Shown piece after piece: positions 33,428-41,921 of a DNA stretch of 64,000 nucleotides. Numbering within the stretch: the first letter of the stretch is position 1; each line of letters begins with the position of its first letter. The position numbers and the translations under genes are program-made. The notes under the pieces are model-generated. The model ran no database searches, was not told where the DNA came from, and saw only the letters and a program-made list of their open reading frames with translations. The DNA lies in the NCBI GenBank assembly GCA_900547095.1, contig URFG01000004.1:1-64000 (forward strand), written 5' to 3'. Origin of the DNA: an uncultured Oscillospiraceae bacterium (lineage in GTDB: Bacteria > Bacillota > Clostridia > Oscillospirales > Acutalibacteraceae).

Positions 33428-34108
33428 TTAAACAAGTTCTTTTATTTTTTCGGTGTATTCATCTTCGGAAATAGCTCTGTTTTCAAGCAGCCAATCCCCG
33501 AGATCGAGATCGGAGGAGGTGCCCTCTCTTACCGTATCCGAGCGCTTTAAAACCTTAAGTACAGTTAAAAGCACTATTTTAGCGTCGTTTTTAAAAGAGA
33601 TACCGTCGTTTATGTATTTTAAATCCCACTTGAATTTTTCGGTCCAGGGGATATTGTTTCTTCCGTTCACCTGAGCAAGGCCTGTAAGTCCGGGTCTTAC
33701 ATTGTGCCTCATCCTCTGCTCCTCGGTCATAAACACCATATCTCTTACAAGCTGCGGCCTCGGTCCTACTACAGACATATCGCCCTTTAAGATATTTATG
33801 AGCTCCGGCAGCTCATCAAGCGAAGTGCTTCTTAAAAACTTTCCGTAGGAATTGAGCCTTACGCTGTCGGGAAGCAGGTTTCCGCTTTCGTCTTTTTTAT
33901 TGCTCATCGTTCTGAATTTAAGAAGATCAAATATTTTTTCTTTTCCGCTCTTATCCTTTTTGCCCGGCCTTTTTTGAACAAAAAAGGGATTTCCGCCCAT
34001 AAAAACCGCACCTAAAACCATAAGCACCAAAACAAGCGGCGATAAAAAGATAAGCGCCAGCAAAGAAAGAAAGAAATCAAGAAATCTTTTTATAAACTTT
34101 GCATACAT
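33428..34108 (-). CDS. Initiating undecaprenyl-phosphate sugar-1-P transferase
   Basis: A 226-residue monotopic phosphoglycosyl transferase (PglC/WecA-unrelated PF02397 family). It has a single N-terminal hydrophobic re-entrant helix (LDFFLSLLALIFLSPLVLVLMVL), then FFVQKRPG, FDLLKFRTM, the catalytic Asp-Glu in RSTSLDELPELINILKGDMSVVGPRP, and PGLTGLAQVNGRN. It transfers a sugar phosphate (probably a diamino or acetamido sugar) to undecaprenyl phosphate and starts repeat-unit synthesis. It lies directly after the DegT aminotransferase, as PglC does with PglE. Confidence 0.94.
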   Translation of the reverse strand: MYAKFIKRFLDFFLSLLALIFLSPLVLVLMVLGAVFMGGNPFFVQKRPGKKDKSGKEKIFDLLKFRTMSNKKDESGNLLPDSVRLNSYGKFLRSTSLDELPELINILKGDMSVVGPRPQLVRDMVFMTEEQRMRHNVRPGLTGLAQVNGRNNIPWTEKFKWDLKYINDGISFKNDAKIVLLTVLKVLKRSDTVREGTSSDLDLGDWLLENRAISEDEYTEKIKELV

Positions 34109-34124
34109 AATATTTCACCCGAAA

Positions 34125-35405
34125 TTATTCAAAGCAGGCTTTTATAACTTCGATTATTCTTGCCTGCTCCTCGGCTGTCATTTTGTTATCGCTTGGCAGG
34201 CATAAGCCGCGCTCGAAAATATCCTCGCCCGCATCATATACCTCGCCTGCTATATAAGCGTTCGTCTGTGCTCTCATATTGCCGAGTACTGTAACATAGG
34301 GGTGATTCATATATATCGGCTGCATATGCATAGGTTTCCAGATAGGTCTGCCCTCTGCGTTTATACTCGATATTGCTTCAAGAATTTCAGTGGGGCAGGA
34401 TTTGCCGTGTTCTTTTATGTAAAGTCCCTCTTTATCCGATCTTACCTGCTTAGCCATAGCCTCGCGGTCAACCGTGATGCACGAAAGCCAGAAATTCGGC
34501 TCGCTTGACTTTTCGTCATACGGATTCATTTTAACGGGCAGACCTTTAAGCCCTTCTTTATATCTTTCATAAATAGCTTTTTTCTGTGCTATATGCTCGG
34601 ATAAATGAGGGATCTGACCTCTTACCGCTCCCGCTATAACATTGCTCATTCGATAGTTATATCCTATCTCCTCGTGCTGATACCACGGAGCGCTTTCGCG
34701 GCTTTGAGTCGATAATTTGCGCACCTTTTCGGCGTCGGCTTTTGAGTCTGTTAAGAACATTCCGCCCGAAGAGCCGGTGATTATTTTATTGCCGTTAAAT
34801 GAAATCGCGCCGTAGTCCCCGAAATTACCGGTCTGCACGCCCTTATAGGTCGCGCCCAGGGATTCTGCGGCGTCTTCAATTATCAATGCGTTGTTATCAT
34901 CGCAAATTTTTCTTATTTCGTCTATTTTTCCGGGAGTTCCGTAAAGATGAGCCACTACCACCAATTTTACCTCGGGGTAAAGCTCGAAAGCTTTTTTAAG
35001 CGCTTCGGGGTCCATATTCCAGGTGTCTTTTTCAGTGCCGATAAACACCGCTTCGCCGCCCTCGTAAGCAATGGGGTTAACGGTGGCGTCAAAAGTCATA
35101 TCGCTGGCAAAAACTTTTTTGCCCTCAAGCATTCCTTTATTTGCAGGCATAAAACCGTAAAGCTTTAAAGCCGCAAGCCTGACAGCCAGGTGCAATGCCG
35201 CCGTTCCGCAAGAAAGTGCGACCGCATACTTACAGCCTACGATCCGAGCTATCTCTTTTTCCGATTCATCGATATTTTTGCCCACTGTGGACATCCAATT
35301 TGTTTCATAAGCCTCGGTTATATACTTAAGCTCTTCCCCGTGCATAGTGGGAGAGGAAAGCCACACTTTTTTATCAAATTTTTTAAAACCCTTATCACTG
35401 AACAT
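34125..35405 (-). CDS. DegT/DnrJ/EryC1 sugar aminotransferase
   Basis: A 426-residue PLP aminotransferase acting on a nucleotide-linked 4-keto sugar (PglE/EpsN-like), first gene of the glycan operon. Features are WLSSPTMHGEELKYITEAYETNWMSTVG, ALSCGTAALHLAVRL, VVVAHLYGTPGKID, the cofactor Asp in IEDAAESLGATYKG, the lysine in FNGNKIITGSSGGMF, and the substrate loop GYNYRMSNVIAG. The matching 4,6-dehydratase is not in this window. ATG 35405 has GGGGGAATTTAAG upstream. Its 5' side is occupied by a MITE-like element, whose end must contribute to the promoter region. Confidence 0.93.
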   Translation of the reverse strand: MFSDKGFKKFDKKVWLSSPTMHGEELKYITEAYETNWMSTVGKNIDESEKEIARIVGCKYAVALSCGTAALHLAVRLAALKLYGFMPANKGMLEGKKVFASDMTFDATVNPIAYEGGEAVFIGTEKDTWNMDPEALKKAFELYPEVKLVVVAHLYGTPGKIDEIRKICDDNNALIIEDAAESLGATYKGVQTGNFGDYGAISFNGNKIITGSSGGMFLTDSKADAEKVRKLSTQSRESAPWYQHEEIGYNYRMSNVIAGAVRGQIPHLSEHIAQKKAIYERYKEGLKGLPVKMNPYDEKSSEPNFWLSCITVDREAMAKQVRSDKEGLYIKEHGKSCPTEILEAISSINAEGRPIWKPMHMQPIYMNHPYVTVLGNMRAQTNAYIAGEVYDAGEDIFERGLCLPSDNKMTAEEQARIIEVIKACFE

Positions 35406-35429
35406 AATCTTAAATTCCCCCGAAGAAAA

Positions 35430-35707
35430 TATAGACAATACAATCAGGGTACAACACTTCTCATAGCGGAAAATTTCTCCGATTATATTGTCTTGTCATT
35501 TGAAATACGGCAGTATTTCTGCATTCCTCGACTTCATAATCAAAAAAAATTTCTCGCTATGAGTCGAAGATTTTGTAAGATAACGGCGCTGTTTAGCGGC
35601 GCGGCGCCCGACCGAAGAATACTTTCGTATTGTGAGCGGAGGGCAACAAAGTCGATAAATGCGCCGTTTCTTCAAAAAAGTATTATACCCCGATTGTATT
35701 GTCTATA
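35430..35707. mobile_element. MITE-like element with 30-bp imperfect terminal inverted repeats
   Basis: A 278-bp non-coding block. Its ends are TATAGACAATACAATC.. at 35430-35459 and the near-perfect reverse complement at 35678-35707 (26 of 30 positions match). Both ends abut TA, suggesting a TA target duplication as made by IS630/Tc1-type transposases. Internally it is strongly palindromic: CTCATAGCG..AAATTT arms at about 35460-35476 and 35549-35565, GAAATAC(GGCA)GTATTTC at 35502-35519, and AACGGCGC (35582-35589) with GCGCCGTT (35661-35668). A second copy of the end motif (CCGATTATATTGTCT) lies inside at about 35479. No transposase gene is present. It fills the gap between the deacetylase stop and the glycan operon. 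Confidence 0.72.
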
Positions 35708-35710
35708 TTA

Positions 35711-36406
35711 TTAAATTCCGAAAACCTGTGAATTTGTTCCGTAAAAAATATCTTTTCTGTTTGCAAGCTCTTTGCAGATATCTTCAAACCAGCTCCAGGA
35801 ATTATCGGTATCAAACTCAAAAGAATGTCCCCAGATATAGAAAAGCTTGGGGGAATCGGGTTTAAGATCGATAAATTTTTTTGTAAGTTCCTCTATCGAT
35901 TTATGATCTGCCTGCCTTTCGGTGGGATCAAAGCGGATAAGATCACTTTGAAGATCAAAGCTTTTTGTGGAAGTTATAGTTCTTGAATATTTTATACCCG
36001 TATTTTCTTTGATAAGCTTTGCTACCCGCTCGTCATTATTCTTTCCGCCGCAGGGATATGCCATTCCCTTAACTTCATATCCGACAAGCTTTGAAAGATT
36101 TATCCTGTCTGTTTCAACCTGCCTTATAACTTCTTCATCGGGCAAAGAAGTTAAAAGCGGATGAGTAAGCGTGTGAGCGGCAACCTCGTGGTCCTTATAT
36201 ATCTTTGCGATTTCGCAGTCCCTCGGCTTGCAGTGAGCAACTGTTACATCATCTCTTATAAGCGAGCCCGCCTTGCCTAAAAGCTCCGAATTTATATTGA
36301 AAGTGCATTTAAGATCATATTTATTAAATATTTCTATAAGTCTTTGATCCTGGGTAATTCCGTCGTCAAAGCTGAAAGTGAGCGCTTTTAATTTTCCGTC
36401 AAACAT
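35711..36406 (-). CDS. Polysaccharide deacetylase family protein
   Basis: A 231-residue NodB-fold carbohydrate esterase (CE4). Motif 1 is TFSFDDG (two Asp), motif 2 HTLTHP (metal His pair), and motif 3 AYPCGGKNN; the late LFYIWGHSFEF supplies the final His. No signal peptide or membrane helix is visible, so it is either cytosolic or exported by another route, unlike typical wall deacetylases. The start is ATG 36406 with AGAGGGACC; it overlaps the coiled-coil gene stop by 8 bases. It is the last gene of the ftsEX operon, and its stop lies 4 bases from the MITE-like element. Confidence 0.87.
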   Translation of the reverse strand: MFDGKLKALTFSFDDGITQDQRLIEIFNKYDLKCTFNINSELLGKAGSLIRDDVTVAHCKPRDCEIAKIYKDHEVAAHTLTHPLLTSLPDEEVIRQVETDRINLSKLVGYEVKGMAYPCGGKNNDERVAKLIKENTGIKYSRTITSTKSFDLQSDLIRFDPTERQADHKSIEELTKKFIDLKPDSPKLFYIWGHSFEFDTDNSWSWFEDICKELANRKDIFYGTNSQVFGI

Positions 36407-36878
36407 CTCGGTCCCTCTGAGCCATAACGCTTTCGAAATACTCAAAAGCATTATCTCTCACGCTTTCCATTTTATTCTTAATTTCCGCATCTAAGTCCTG
36501 ATTTTCAGAAATTGCAAGAATTTCAGACTTCGCGACCTCGGTTCTTCCCAAAATCAAATTTATAAGTTCTTTATTTTCGCCTGTTTTTTCATTTGATAAT
36601 TCGTTAGATAACTCTGTCGCTTTTAAAACGACCTCGCCTATAATATCCGAGCCGAAAGAAGTGATATCATCAATTATTTCGGAATCTTCTATAATTTTAG
36701 GTTCTTCTTTTGTTTCGGGCAAAGATTTTTTAGTTTCTTCCGTTTCGGATTTTAAAAGCTCTTTAATGCGCGCGTCTTTTTTGGAAATTTCCTTTTTAAG
36801 AAGCGCAAGCTCGATTTCAAGGTGCTTCACCTGCTCAAAAAGCAGAGTATTCTGTTCAAGAAGCTTTTTCTTTCTCAC
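36399..36878 (-). CDS. Coiled-coil protein of unknown function
   Basis: A 159-residue, highly charged protein. Residues about 1-50 form a leucine-rich coiled coil (LLEQNTLLFEQVKHLEIELALLKKEI), followed by an acidic linker and a helical C-terminal half (ELINLILGRTEVAKSEILAI). No signal peptide and no membrane segment. The start is GTG 36878 with GGGAG upstream, overlapping the VanZ stop (GTGA), and its own stop overlaps the deacetylase. Its position suggests a cytosolic partner of the division/cell-wall proteins; no family recognised. Confidence 0.65.
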   Translation of the reverse strand: MRKKKLLEQNTLLFEQVKHLEIELALLKKEISKKDARIKELLKSETEETKKSLPETKEEPKIIEDSEIIDDITSFGSDIIGEVVLKATELSNELSNEKTGENKELINLILGRTEVAKSEILAISENQDLDAEIKNKMESVRDNAFEYFESVMAQRDRDV

Positions 36879-37342
36879 AAGCTTTTCTCCCTTTTTTTAA
36901 AATAAAGCGAAACTAAAATAACAGCTATAAGAGCCGCCGATGAATCTATCAGCATATCTCTTAATTCGCAGCTCCTGCCGGGAACAAAATACTGATGAAT
37001 TTCATCGCTCACCGAGTAAAGCGCGCAAAGCGCAAAAGCAAGCAAAGAGCGAACTATAAATTTAGGTTTTTTCAAATTTAAAAATGTCAGTGCAGAAAAG
37101 ATACCTAAAACAAAATAAATGCTGAAATGAGCGGATTTTCTGACAGGAAAGGTAAGATCGCTTACCACTTTTTCTTTTTCTTTCTCATTTAATTCTTTGA
37201 ATTTCGGCGAAACGGTGCTTAGCACTTTCACAGTGAAAGAATCGCTCGTTTTATCGGAGGCTGCGGAATTCTGAGCGCTGAAACAGAAAATCAGAACCAT
37301 ACAAAGAACGGTAAGAATTCCGAAGATAACAGATTTATTCAT
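36875..37342 (-). CDS. VanZ-like family membrane protein
   Basis: A 155-residue protein with four predicted transmembrane helices. The family pattern is present: FCFSAQNSAASDKTS after helix 1, VRKSAHFSIYFVLGIF in the second region, and SVSDEIHQYFVPGRSCELRDMLIDSSAAL near the end. VanZ itself gives low-level teicoplanin resistance by an unknown mechanism; most chromosomal homologues have no known role. Start ATG 37342 overlaps the M23 stop by one base (TAATG). Confidence 0.9.
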   Translation of the reverse strand: MNKSVIFGILTVLCMVLIFCFSAQNSAASDKTSDSFTVKVLSTVSPKFKELNEKEKEKVVSDLTFPVRKSAHFSIYFVLGIFSALTFLNLKKPKFIVRSLLAFALCALYSVSDEIHQYFVPGRSCELRDMLIDSSAALIAVILVSLYFKKREKSL

Positions 37343-38532
37343 TACAGCTTCATATTTCCTCTTATATAAGTAAGAAGAGTTCCGCCTAAAAGTCTGACAT
37401 TATTGCGTTTTACTTCAACATGGAGATGATAGCCTGTCGAGTTGCCGGTAGTGCCCACATAGCCGATCACCTGACCTTGCTTAACATGAGCGCCGTTTGA
37501 AACGGCAGTTCTCATCATATGTGCATAAAGAGTAATATATGTGTTACCGGTGGGAGTGCGGCCGTGGTCGATAGTTACATAATTTCCGTAGCTTGCCATT
37601 CCGTAAGTTCCCATAGAGGCATTCCACCCGCTCTGAACTCCTACTACAACTCCGTCAGCCATAGCTAAAATAGGAACACCCGGTGTTCTGTTAGTAGGAA
37701 TATCATACCCGGTGTGACCGCCGTAGGTAGTTGCATTATAATAACCCGGAAGAGGCCAGATAAACCTCTCCGCATCAAGAACGATATTGACATTTGAATT
37801 CAAATTCAAAAGATAATTCTGTCTTTCTCTTATCTGTGATTCAAGCTCTTTATTCTGCTTAACAGTGGTGCTTTGCTGAGAAGAAATGCTGTTTAAGGTG
37901 TTTTGCTCCTTTGCCCTATCGGCTTCAAGCTCTTTTCGCTTTTCGGCAATAGTGTTTTTAAGGGCAACCTGATCGTTTAAAAGCTTTTCATTTTCCGCAT
38001 TTTTATCCCGGAGCTCTTTTATAGCGACTTCCAATTTCTCCATAAGCGCTTTATCGTGAGAGCTTACCGCTTTCATAAGCTGAGAAAGCTGAAGATACTC
38101 GGCAAAACTTTGCGCTCCGAATAAAACCTTTATATTACTGTCCGTATTGCTCATATAAGAAGCACGGAGTCTTTTCTTGAATGTGAGTTTATCAGATTCG
38201 ATCTCTTTATTTTTTTCATCTATCTGCGCATTATTGGCGGCAATCTTTGAATTTATTGAGCTTATCTGCTTATTGCAGGCTATAATTTGGCTTTCAACAA
38301 CATTCATCTTTTTCTGAATGGTGCTGACAACCGCCTTCTGATTATTCTTTTGCTTGCTGAGCGATGATATCTGCTTTTCAAGCTCGCGCGACTGCCTTTC
38401 AAGCTCATTTATTTCATTCTGAACCTGAGAAGCCGACTTTGCGGCAGAAGTATTTGAAAAAGAAGAAAACGAAACGGCCGAAGTTATCATCAGCACAGAT
38501 AAAAATACCGAAATAATTCTATTCGATTTCAT
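37342..38532 (-). CDS. M23 peptidase with coiled coil, FtsEX-associated
   Basis: A secreted murein hydrolase of 396 residues: signal peptide (about 1-32), a long coiled coil (about 35-255, rich in Gln, Lys, Glu and Ser), and a C-terminal LytM/M23 domain with the zinc ligands in GGHTGYDIP and HLHVEV. The arrangement is like EnvC or PcsB/CwlO-class hydrolases that are switched on by FtsEX, and ftsX lies immediately upstream. The metal-binding His/Asp and HxH are both intact, so it should be active, unlike the degenerate EnvC of Gammaproteobacteria. ATG 38532 with AAGGA; a longer in-frame start is rejected because it lacks a ribosome site. Confidence 0.92.
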   Translation of the reverse strand: MKSNRIISVFLSVLMITSAVSFSSFSNTSAAKSASQVQNEINELERQSRELEKQISSLSKQKNNQKAVVSTIQKKMNVVESQIIACNKQISSINSKIAANNAQIDEKNKEIESDKLTFKKRLRASYMSNTDSNIKVLFGAQSFAEYLQLSQLMKAVSSHDKALMEKLEVAIKELRDKNAENEKLLNDQVALKNTIAEKRKELEADRAKEQNTLNSISSQQSTTVKQNKELESQIRERQNYLLNLNSNVNIVLDAERFIWPLPGYYNATTYGGHTGYDIPTNRTPGVPILAMADGVVVGVQSGWNASMGTYGMASYGNYVTIDHGRTPTGNTYITLYAHMMRTAVSNGAHVKQGQVIGYVGTTGNSTGYHLHVEVKRNNVRLLGGTLLTYIRGNMKL

Positions 38533-38551
38533 AGCTATCATCCTTAAAAAA

Positions 38552-39577
38552 TTATATTGCCGCAAATTCGCTGCCCTCTCGCCTTAAATACTTTCCGATT
38601 ATGATAACGCTTCCGAGCACTCCTGCAATTATGCCCACTCCTATGAATATCAAAAGCAGCTGCCAGGAAAGCGAGCTGAATTTAACCAAAGAATCGGGGC
38701 CGAAAGATTTAACGATCGTTTCAGTAGCGACGCGGTAGCAGAAATAAATGAGTCCCTCCGCTATCAGAGCCGAAACTGTTCCGATAAGAATACCCTCTAC
38801 AACAAACGGAATTCTTACGAACGAATCGGTCGCTCCGACCGCTTTCATAATGCTTATTTCAAGCTTTCTGTTATACATTGTAATACGAATTGTGTTACAA
38901 ACTATAACCAAAGATATAATAATCAATATTGCCATAATAACTGCTCCGGCAACCGCAATGCCGTTTTTGATAGAAGTTATCTTCTCTGCGGTATCGCTGT
39001 TTGACTGGATAACATCAACACCGTCAAGTGCTTTTATTTTATCAAGCGTTGCGTCAAACAGGGACATATCGGTCATAGTGACTTTTGCGGAGGCGGAAAT
39101 GGGATTTCCGTACTCATCGTTTAAAAAGTTGAATAACTCTCCCTGGCTTTCGTCAAGCATAGCTGCCTTGGCGTTTTTAAGCCCGGCTTCACTCGAAATA
39201 TATTCGACTTCCTTGACATTCGGAATCTTTTTTATCTCTTCGCAGAGCTTTTTGCCCTCTTCATCATCGTGAATGATATAATCACTCTTTTTTATACCGT
39301 TTTTATCAGCCTGCTCTTCGGACTGCGTTTCGGAAGAAGAGGCATCTTTCTTATCCGAATAAAGCGCCCAATTATAGTCTTTCATATAGACAATAACGAC
39401 ATTTTCCTGCTCAAGTCTGCCTATAGCTTTATCGGCGCATGCAGATATAAGCACCGCAAGACCGATTATGACCATACACGCAACAAGCACGCCAATAGAA
39501 GCAAGCGACATCAATCTGTTTGCCCAGGTGTTTTTAACTCCCTCTTTGCAAAGGTATTTCACGCTTTGAATTTTCAT
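38552..39577 (-). CDS. ftsX: Cell division protein FtsX
   Basis: Permease-like subunit of the FtsEX complex that transmits ATP hydrolysis to an extracellular hydrolase. 341 residues with four membrane segments: one at about 22-45, then a large extracellular loop (about 50-210), and three C-terminal segments. The loop carries a Ser/Asp/Glu-rich insertion (about residues 75-105, DASSSETQSEEQ) longer than in Bacillus FtsX. Overlaps ftsE by one base (TGATG). The next gene is the likely hydrolase partner. Confidence 0.93.
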   Translation of the reverse strand: MKIQSVKYLCKEGVKNTWANRLMSLASIGVLVACMVIIGLAVLISACADKAIGRLEQENVVIVYMKDYNWALYSDKKDASSSETQSEEQADKNGIKKSDYIIHDDEEGKKLCEEIKKIPNVKEVEYISSEAGLKNAKAAMLDESQGELFNFLNDEYGNPISASAKVTMTDMSLFDATLDKIKALDGVDVIQSNSDTAEKITSIKNGIAVAGAVIMAILIIISLVIVCNTIRITMYNRKLEISIMKAVGATDSFVRIPFVVEGILIGTVSALIAEGLIYFCYRVATETIVKSFGPDSLVKFSSLSWQLLLIFIGVGIIAGVLGSVIIIGKYLRREGSEFAAI

Positions 39578-40314
39578 CAGTCCACACCTCCTGCCGCGTT
39601 ATCGGCAACAATATGGCCGGAATCGAGCATAATAACGCGATGATGAAAATCACGAACGAGATTATGATCGTGAGTCACCATAAGAATAGTGGTTCCGCGC
39701 TTATTGATCTCGGTGAGCAAAGAAACTATTTCGTAAGACATATTGGGGTCGACATTACCCGTAGGCTCGTCCGCAATAATAAGCTCGGGTGAATTAACGA
39801 GTGCTCGGGCAAGACCTACTCTCTGCTGTTCGCCGCCCGAAAGCTGGCACGGCATTGATCTTGCTTTATCGCCGAGGCCCACTTTTGAAAGAGCTTTAGA
39901 TACTTTTATTCTTATTTCTCTGTTTGAAGCTCCTACCACATGCATAGCAAAAGCCACATTTTCAAAAACATTCATAGTGGGAATAAGCCTGAAATCCTGG
40001 AAAACTATTCCCATTGTGCGCCTGAGCATAGGCACCTCACGGCGGGGCATTTTAGTTAAATTAAAACCGTTGACGGTAATAAGACCGGTGTTAGCTTTTT
40101 CTTCGCGCATAATAAGCTTTAAAAACGTACTTTTACCGGCTCCCGAAGAGCCTACCACGAATACAAATTCTCCGCTGTTTATCCTTACATTGAGGTCCTC
40201 CACAGCGTGAGTGCCCGTAGGATAAGTTTTTGAAACGCCGCGAAATTCAATTATAGTCTTAGAGGGGCTTTCGGGAATAATTATTCCCGGCTGCTCTGAA
40301 TTTTCGATAGACAT
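39577..40314 (-). CDS. ftsE: Cell division ATP-binding protein FtsE
   Basis: ATPase subunit of FtsEX, peripheral on the inner membrane face. The 245-residue protein has Walker A GSSGAGKSTF, the Q-loop VFQDFRLIP, the signature LSGGEQQRVGLARAL, Walker B LIIADEPTGNVDP, and the H-loop in MVTHDH. A 20-residue N-terminal extension precedes the usual FtsE start. ftsX follows directly. Confidence 0.96.
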   Translation of the reverse strand: MSIENSEQPGIIIPESPSKTIIEFRGVSKTYPTGTHAVEDLNVRINSGEFVFVVGSSGAGKSTFLKLIMREEKANTGLITVNGFNLTKMPRREVPMLRRTMGIVFQDFRLIPTMNVFENVAFAMHVVGASNREIRIKVSKALSKVGLGDKARSMPCQLSGGEQQRVGLARALVNSPELIIADEPTGNVDPNMSYEIVSLLTEINKRGTTILMVTHDHNLVRDFHHRVIMLDSGHIVADNAAGGVD

Positions 40315-40336
40315 TTTAAAGGTGTCTTCCTCTCTT

Positions 40337-41413
40337 TTAATACTTTATCGGATTGCTCTTTAAATATTTATTTACCATAAGAGCAATTTTAAAGATTATG
40401 GCGTGATCAAATTCTCGAAGATCAAGACCTGTTATCTTTTTAATCTTTTCAAGCCTGTAAACCAGCGTGTTTCTGTGAACAAAAAGCTTTCTTGAAGTTT
40501 CGGAAACATTAAGGTTGTTTTCAAAGAAACGCTGAATGGTGAATAAGGTTTCCTGATCGAGAGTATCGATTGATCCTCTTTTGAATACCTCGCGCAAGAA
40601 TGTTTCGCAAAGGGTGGTGGGAAGCTGATAAATAAGTCTTGCTATTCCGAGGTTATTATAAGAAATTATAGTTTTCTCGGTATCGAAAACTTTTCCGACT
40701 TCCAAAGCCGTTTGCGCTTCTTTGAATGAGCGGGCAAGGTCTTTTAGGTTATCGACAGTCGTTCCTATTCCTATAACCGCTCTTACATAGAATTCGCCCG
40801 AAATAGTATCTGCTATCGAAGAAGCAAGATTTTCAATATCCTTAGGCTCTATCTCAGGGGGAGTTTCTTTAACGAGCGCAATATCTGTTTCATTTATATT
40901 GATAATAAAATCCTTTGATTTATCGGGAAAGAGGTTTTGCAGAACATCATAAACCGACACATCGTTAAGCTCAAGATTTCTGATAAGTATACAGGTGCGG
41001 TTGACCTCACTGTTAAAATAAAGCTCTCTCGCTTTAAGATAAATATCTCCGGGGAGAATATTATCAAGAATTATGTTTTTAATGAAATTGCCGCGGTCAT
41101 ATTTTTCATCATAATAATATTTGATATTAGCGAAAGCAACTGCTAAAACAGAGGCATATTTATCCGAAATAATATCATCGCCCTCAACAAAAACGGTATA
41201 ATCGCCGCCGTTTTTATTTCCGAGAGATTTAAAAGTAAAGCCTTCGGCAGTCACAGTTTCTCCGGAGCTTACTGAAACAGCCGAAAACTGATCGCCGATA
41301 TTGCCAAGCTCACTGCATGCAATAACAATAAAATTCTCATCAAGGACGCCGAAAGTTTTATCAATAGAATCTTTCATCTGGTGGATAACACCCTGAAACA
41401 AGCGATTTGACAT
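40337..41413 (-). CDS. PucR/CdaR-type transcriptional regulator
   Basis: A 358-residue DNA-binding protein. The C-terminal about 55 residues are the PucR helix-turn-helix (RFFENNLNVSETSRKLFVHRNTLVYRLEKIKKITGLDLR), and the centre (about 115-260) resembles the GGDEF-like CdaR domain (AVIGIGTTVDNLKDLARSFKEAQTALEVG). The N-terminal about 110 residues may be a sensor. It sits 22 bases upstream of ftsE in the same direction and has its own promoter, so it may regulate or simply be co-transcribed with the ftsEX operon. The inducing ligand is unknown. Confidence 0.88.
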   Translation of the reverse strand: MSNRLFQGVIHQMKDSIDKTFGVLDENFIVIACSELGNIGDQFSAVSVSSGETVTAEGFTFKSLGNKNGGDYTVFVEGDDIISDKYASVLAVAFANIKYYYDEKYDRGNFIKNIILDNILPGDIYLKARELYFNSEVNRTCILIRNLELNDVSVYDVLQNLFPDKSKDFIININETDIALVKETPPEIEPKDIENLASSIADTISGEFYVRAVIGIGTTVDNLKDLARSFKEAQTALEVGKVFDTEKTIISYNNLGIARLIYQLPTTLCETFLREVFKRGSIDTLDQETLFTIQRFFENNLNVSETSRKLFVHRNTLVYRLEKIKKITGLDLREFDHAIIFKIALMVNKYLKSNPIKY

Positions 41414-41447
41414 CTATTTTACACACCCTGTCTGTTATAATATTATT

Positions 41448-41476
41448 ATTGTACACAAATTTCGCCTTTTTTTCAA
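41448..41476 (-). promoter_or_regulatory. Promoter for regulator-ftsEX operon
   Basis: Minus strand TTGAAA (41471-41476), 17-base spacer, TACAAT (41448-41453), 35 bases before the regulator ATG. Confidence 0.6.
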
Positions 41477-41552
41477 GTGGATATACGAAAAAAGTTACAA
41501 AAAGTTACAAAATAAAACCATGGATTTCTTTAAAGCGCGAAAGGATAAAAAC

Positions 41553-41587
41553 AAAGACGTCAGCTTTAAAAAAGCTAAACCGTCTTT
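41553..41587 (-). terminator. Terminator after the TetR-TfoX gene group
   Basis: AAAGACG (41553-41559) with CGTCTTT (41581-41587) encloses AGCTTT/AAAGCT; on the minus strand it is followed by GTTTTTATCC. The stem overlaps the last codons of the TfoX-like gene. Confidence 0.65.
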
Positions 41588-41889
41588 TTGGGCAAGGGTA
41601 AATCATTGTACAAAGTAATAAACAGCTTTGCCAGAAACTCTTTGTTGTCGACCTCGTCGACTGACAGCATTTCTTTCGCGCCTTTATACGGCGGCTCGCA
41701 AATAGCGTTAGGCATAAGTTTTAAAGCGGAACTTGTTTTCTTTACAAGTAACCGATCATCATATATTCCGCCGACGATTTTGCCGCGGTAATAGAGGATA
41801 TATTCTCTCATCATAGCACGATAAGAAACATCGCTTAAATCTGATAACTGCTCCAAAATAAAACAAAGATATTCTTTGCTTGACGCCAT
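41575..41889 (-). CDS. TfoX N-terminal domain-family protein
   Basis: A 104-residue protein of the TfoX/Sxy N-terminal domain family: SSKEYLCFILEQLSDLSDVSYRAMMREYILYYRGKIVGGIYDDRLLVK, then a Pro-rich MPNAICEPPYKGAKEML. The usual consensus MMGEY has Arg in place of Gly here. Gamma-proteobacterial TfoX controls competence, but stand-alone N-domain proteins are widespread in Firmicutes, often with no known role. Start ATG 41889 with AAGGTG. Last gene of the small TetR group. Confidence 0.85.
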   Translation of the reverse strand: MASSKEYLCFILEQLSDLSDVSYRAMMREYILYYRGKIVGGIYDDRLLVKKTSSALKLMPNAICEPPYKGAKEMLSVDEVDNKEFLAKLFITLYNDLPLPKKTV

Positions 41890-41921
41890 TTTATCACACC
41901 TTTTTTTGCCGATTTTCCTTA

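Noticed and set aside
13010..35430. Evidence that the glycan operon was recently imported as a genomic island
   Set aside because: No integrase, tRNA site, flanking repeats or clear composition change could be established by eye; the MITE-like element at one edge is not sufficient.
35190..35714. A 174-codon plus-strand open frame across the MITE-like element
   Set aside because: Overlaps the antisense of the DegT gene and the palindromic element, has no ribosome site and no protein-like composition; it is a chance frame.
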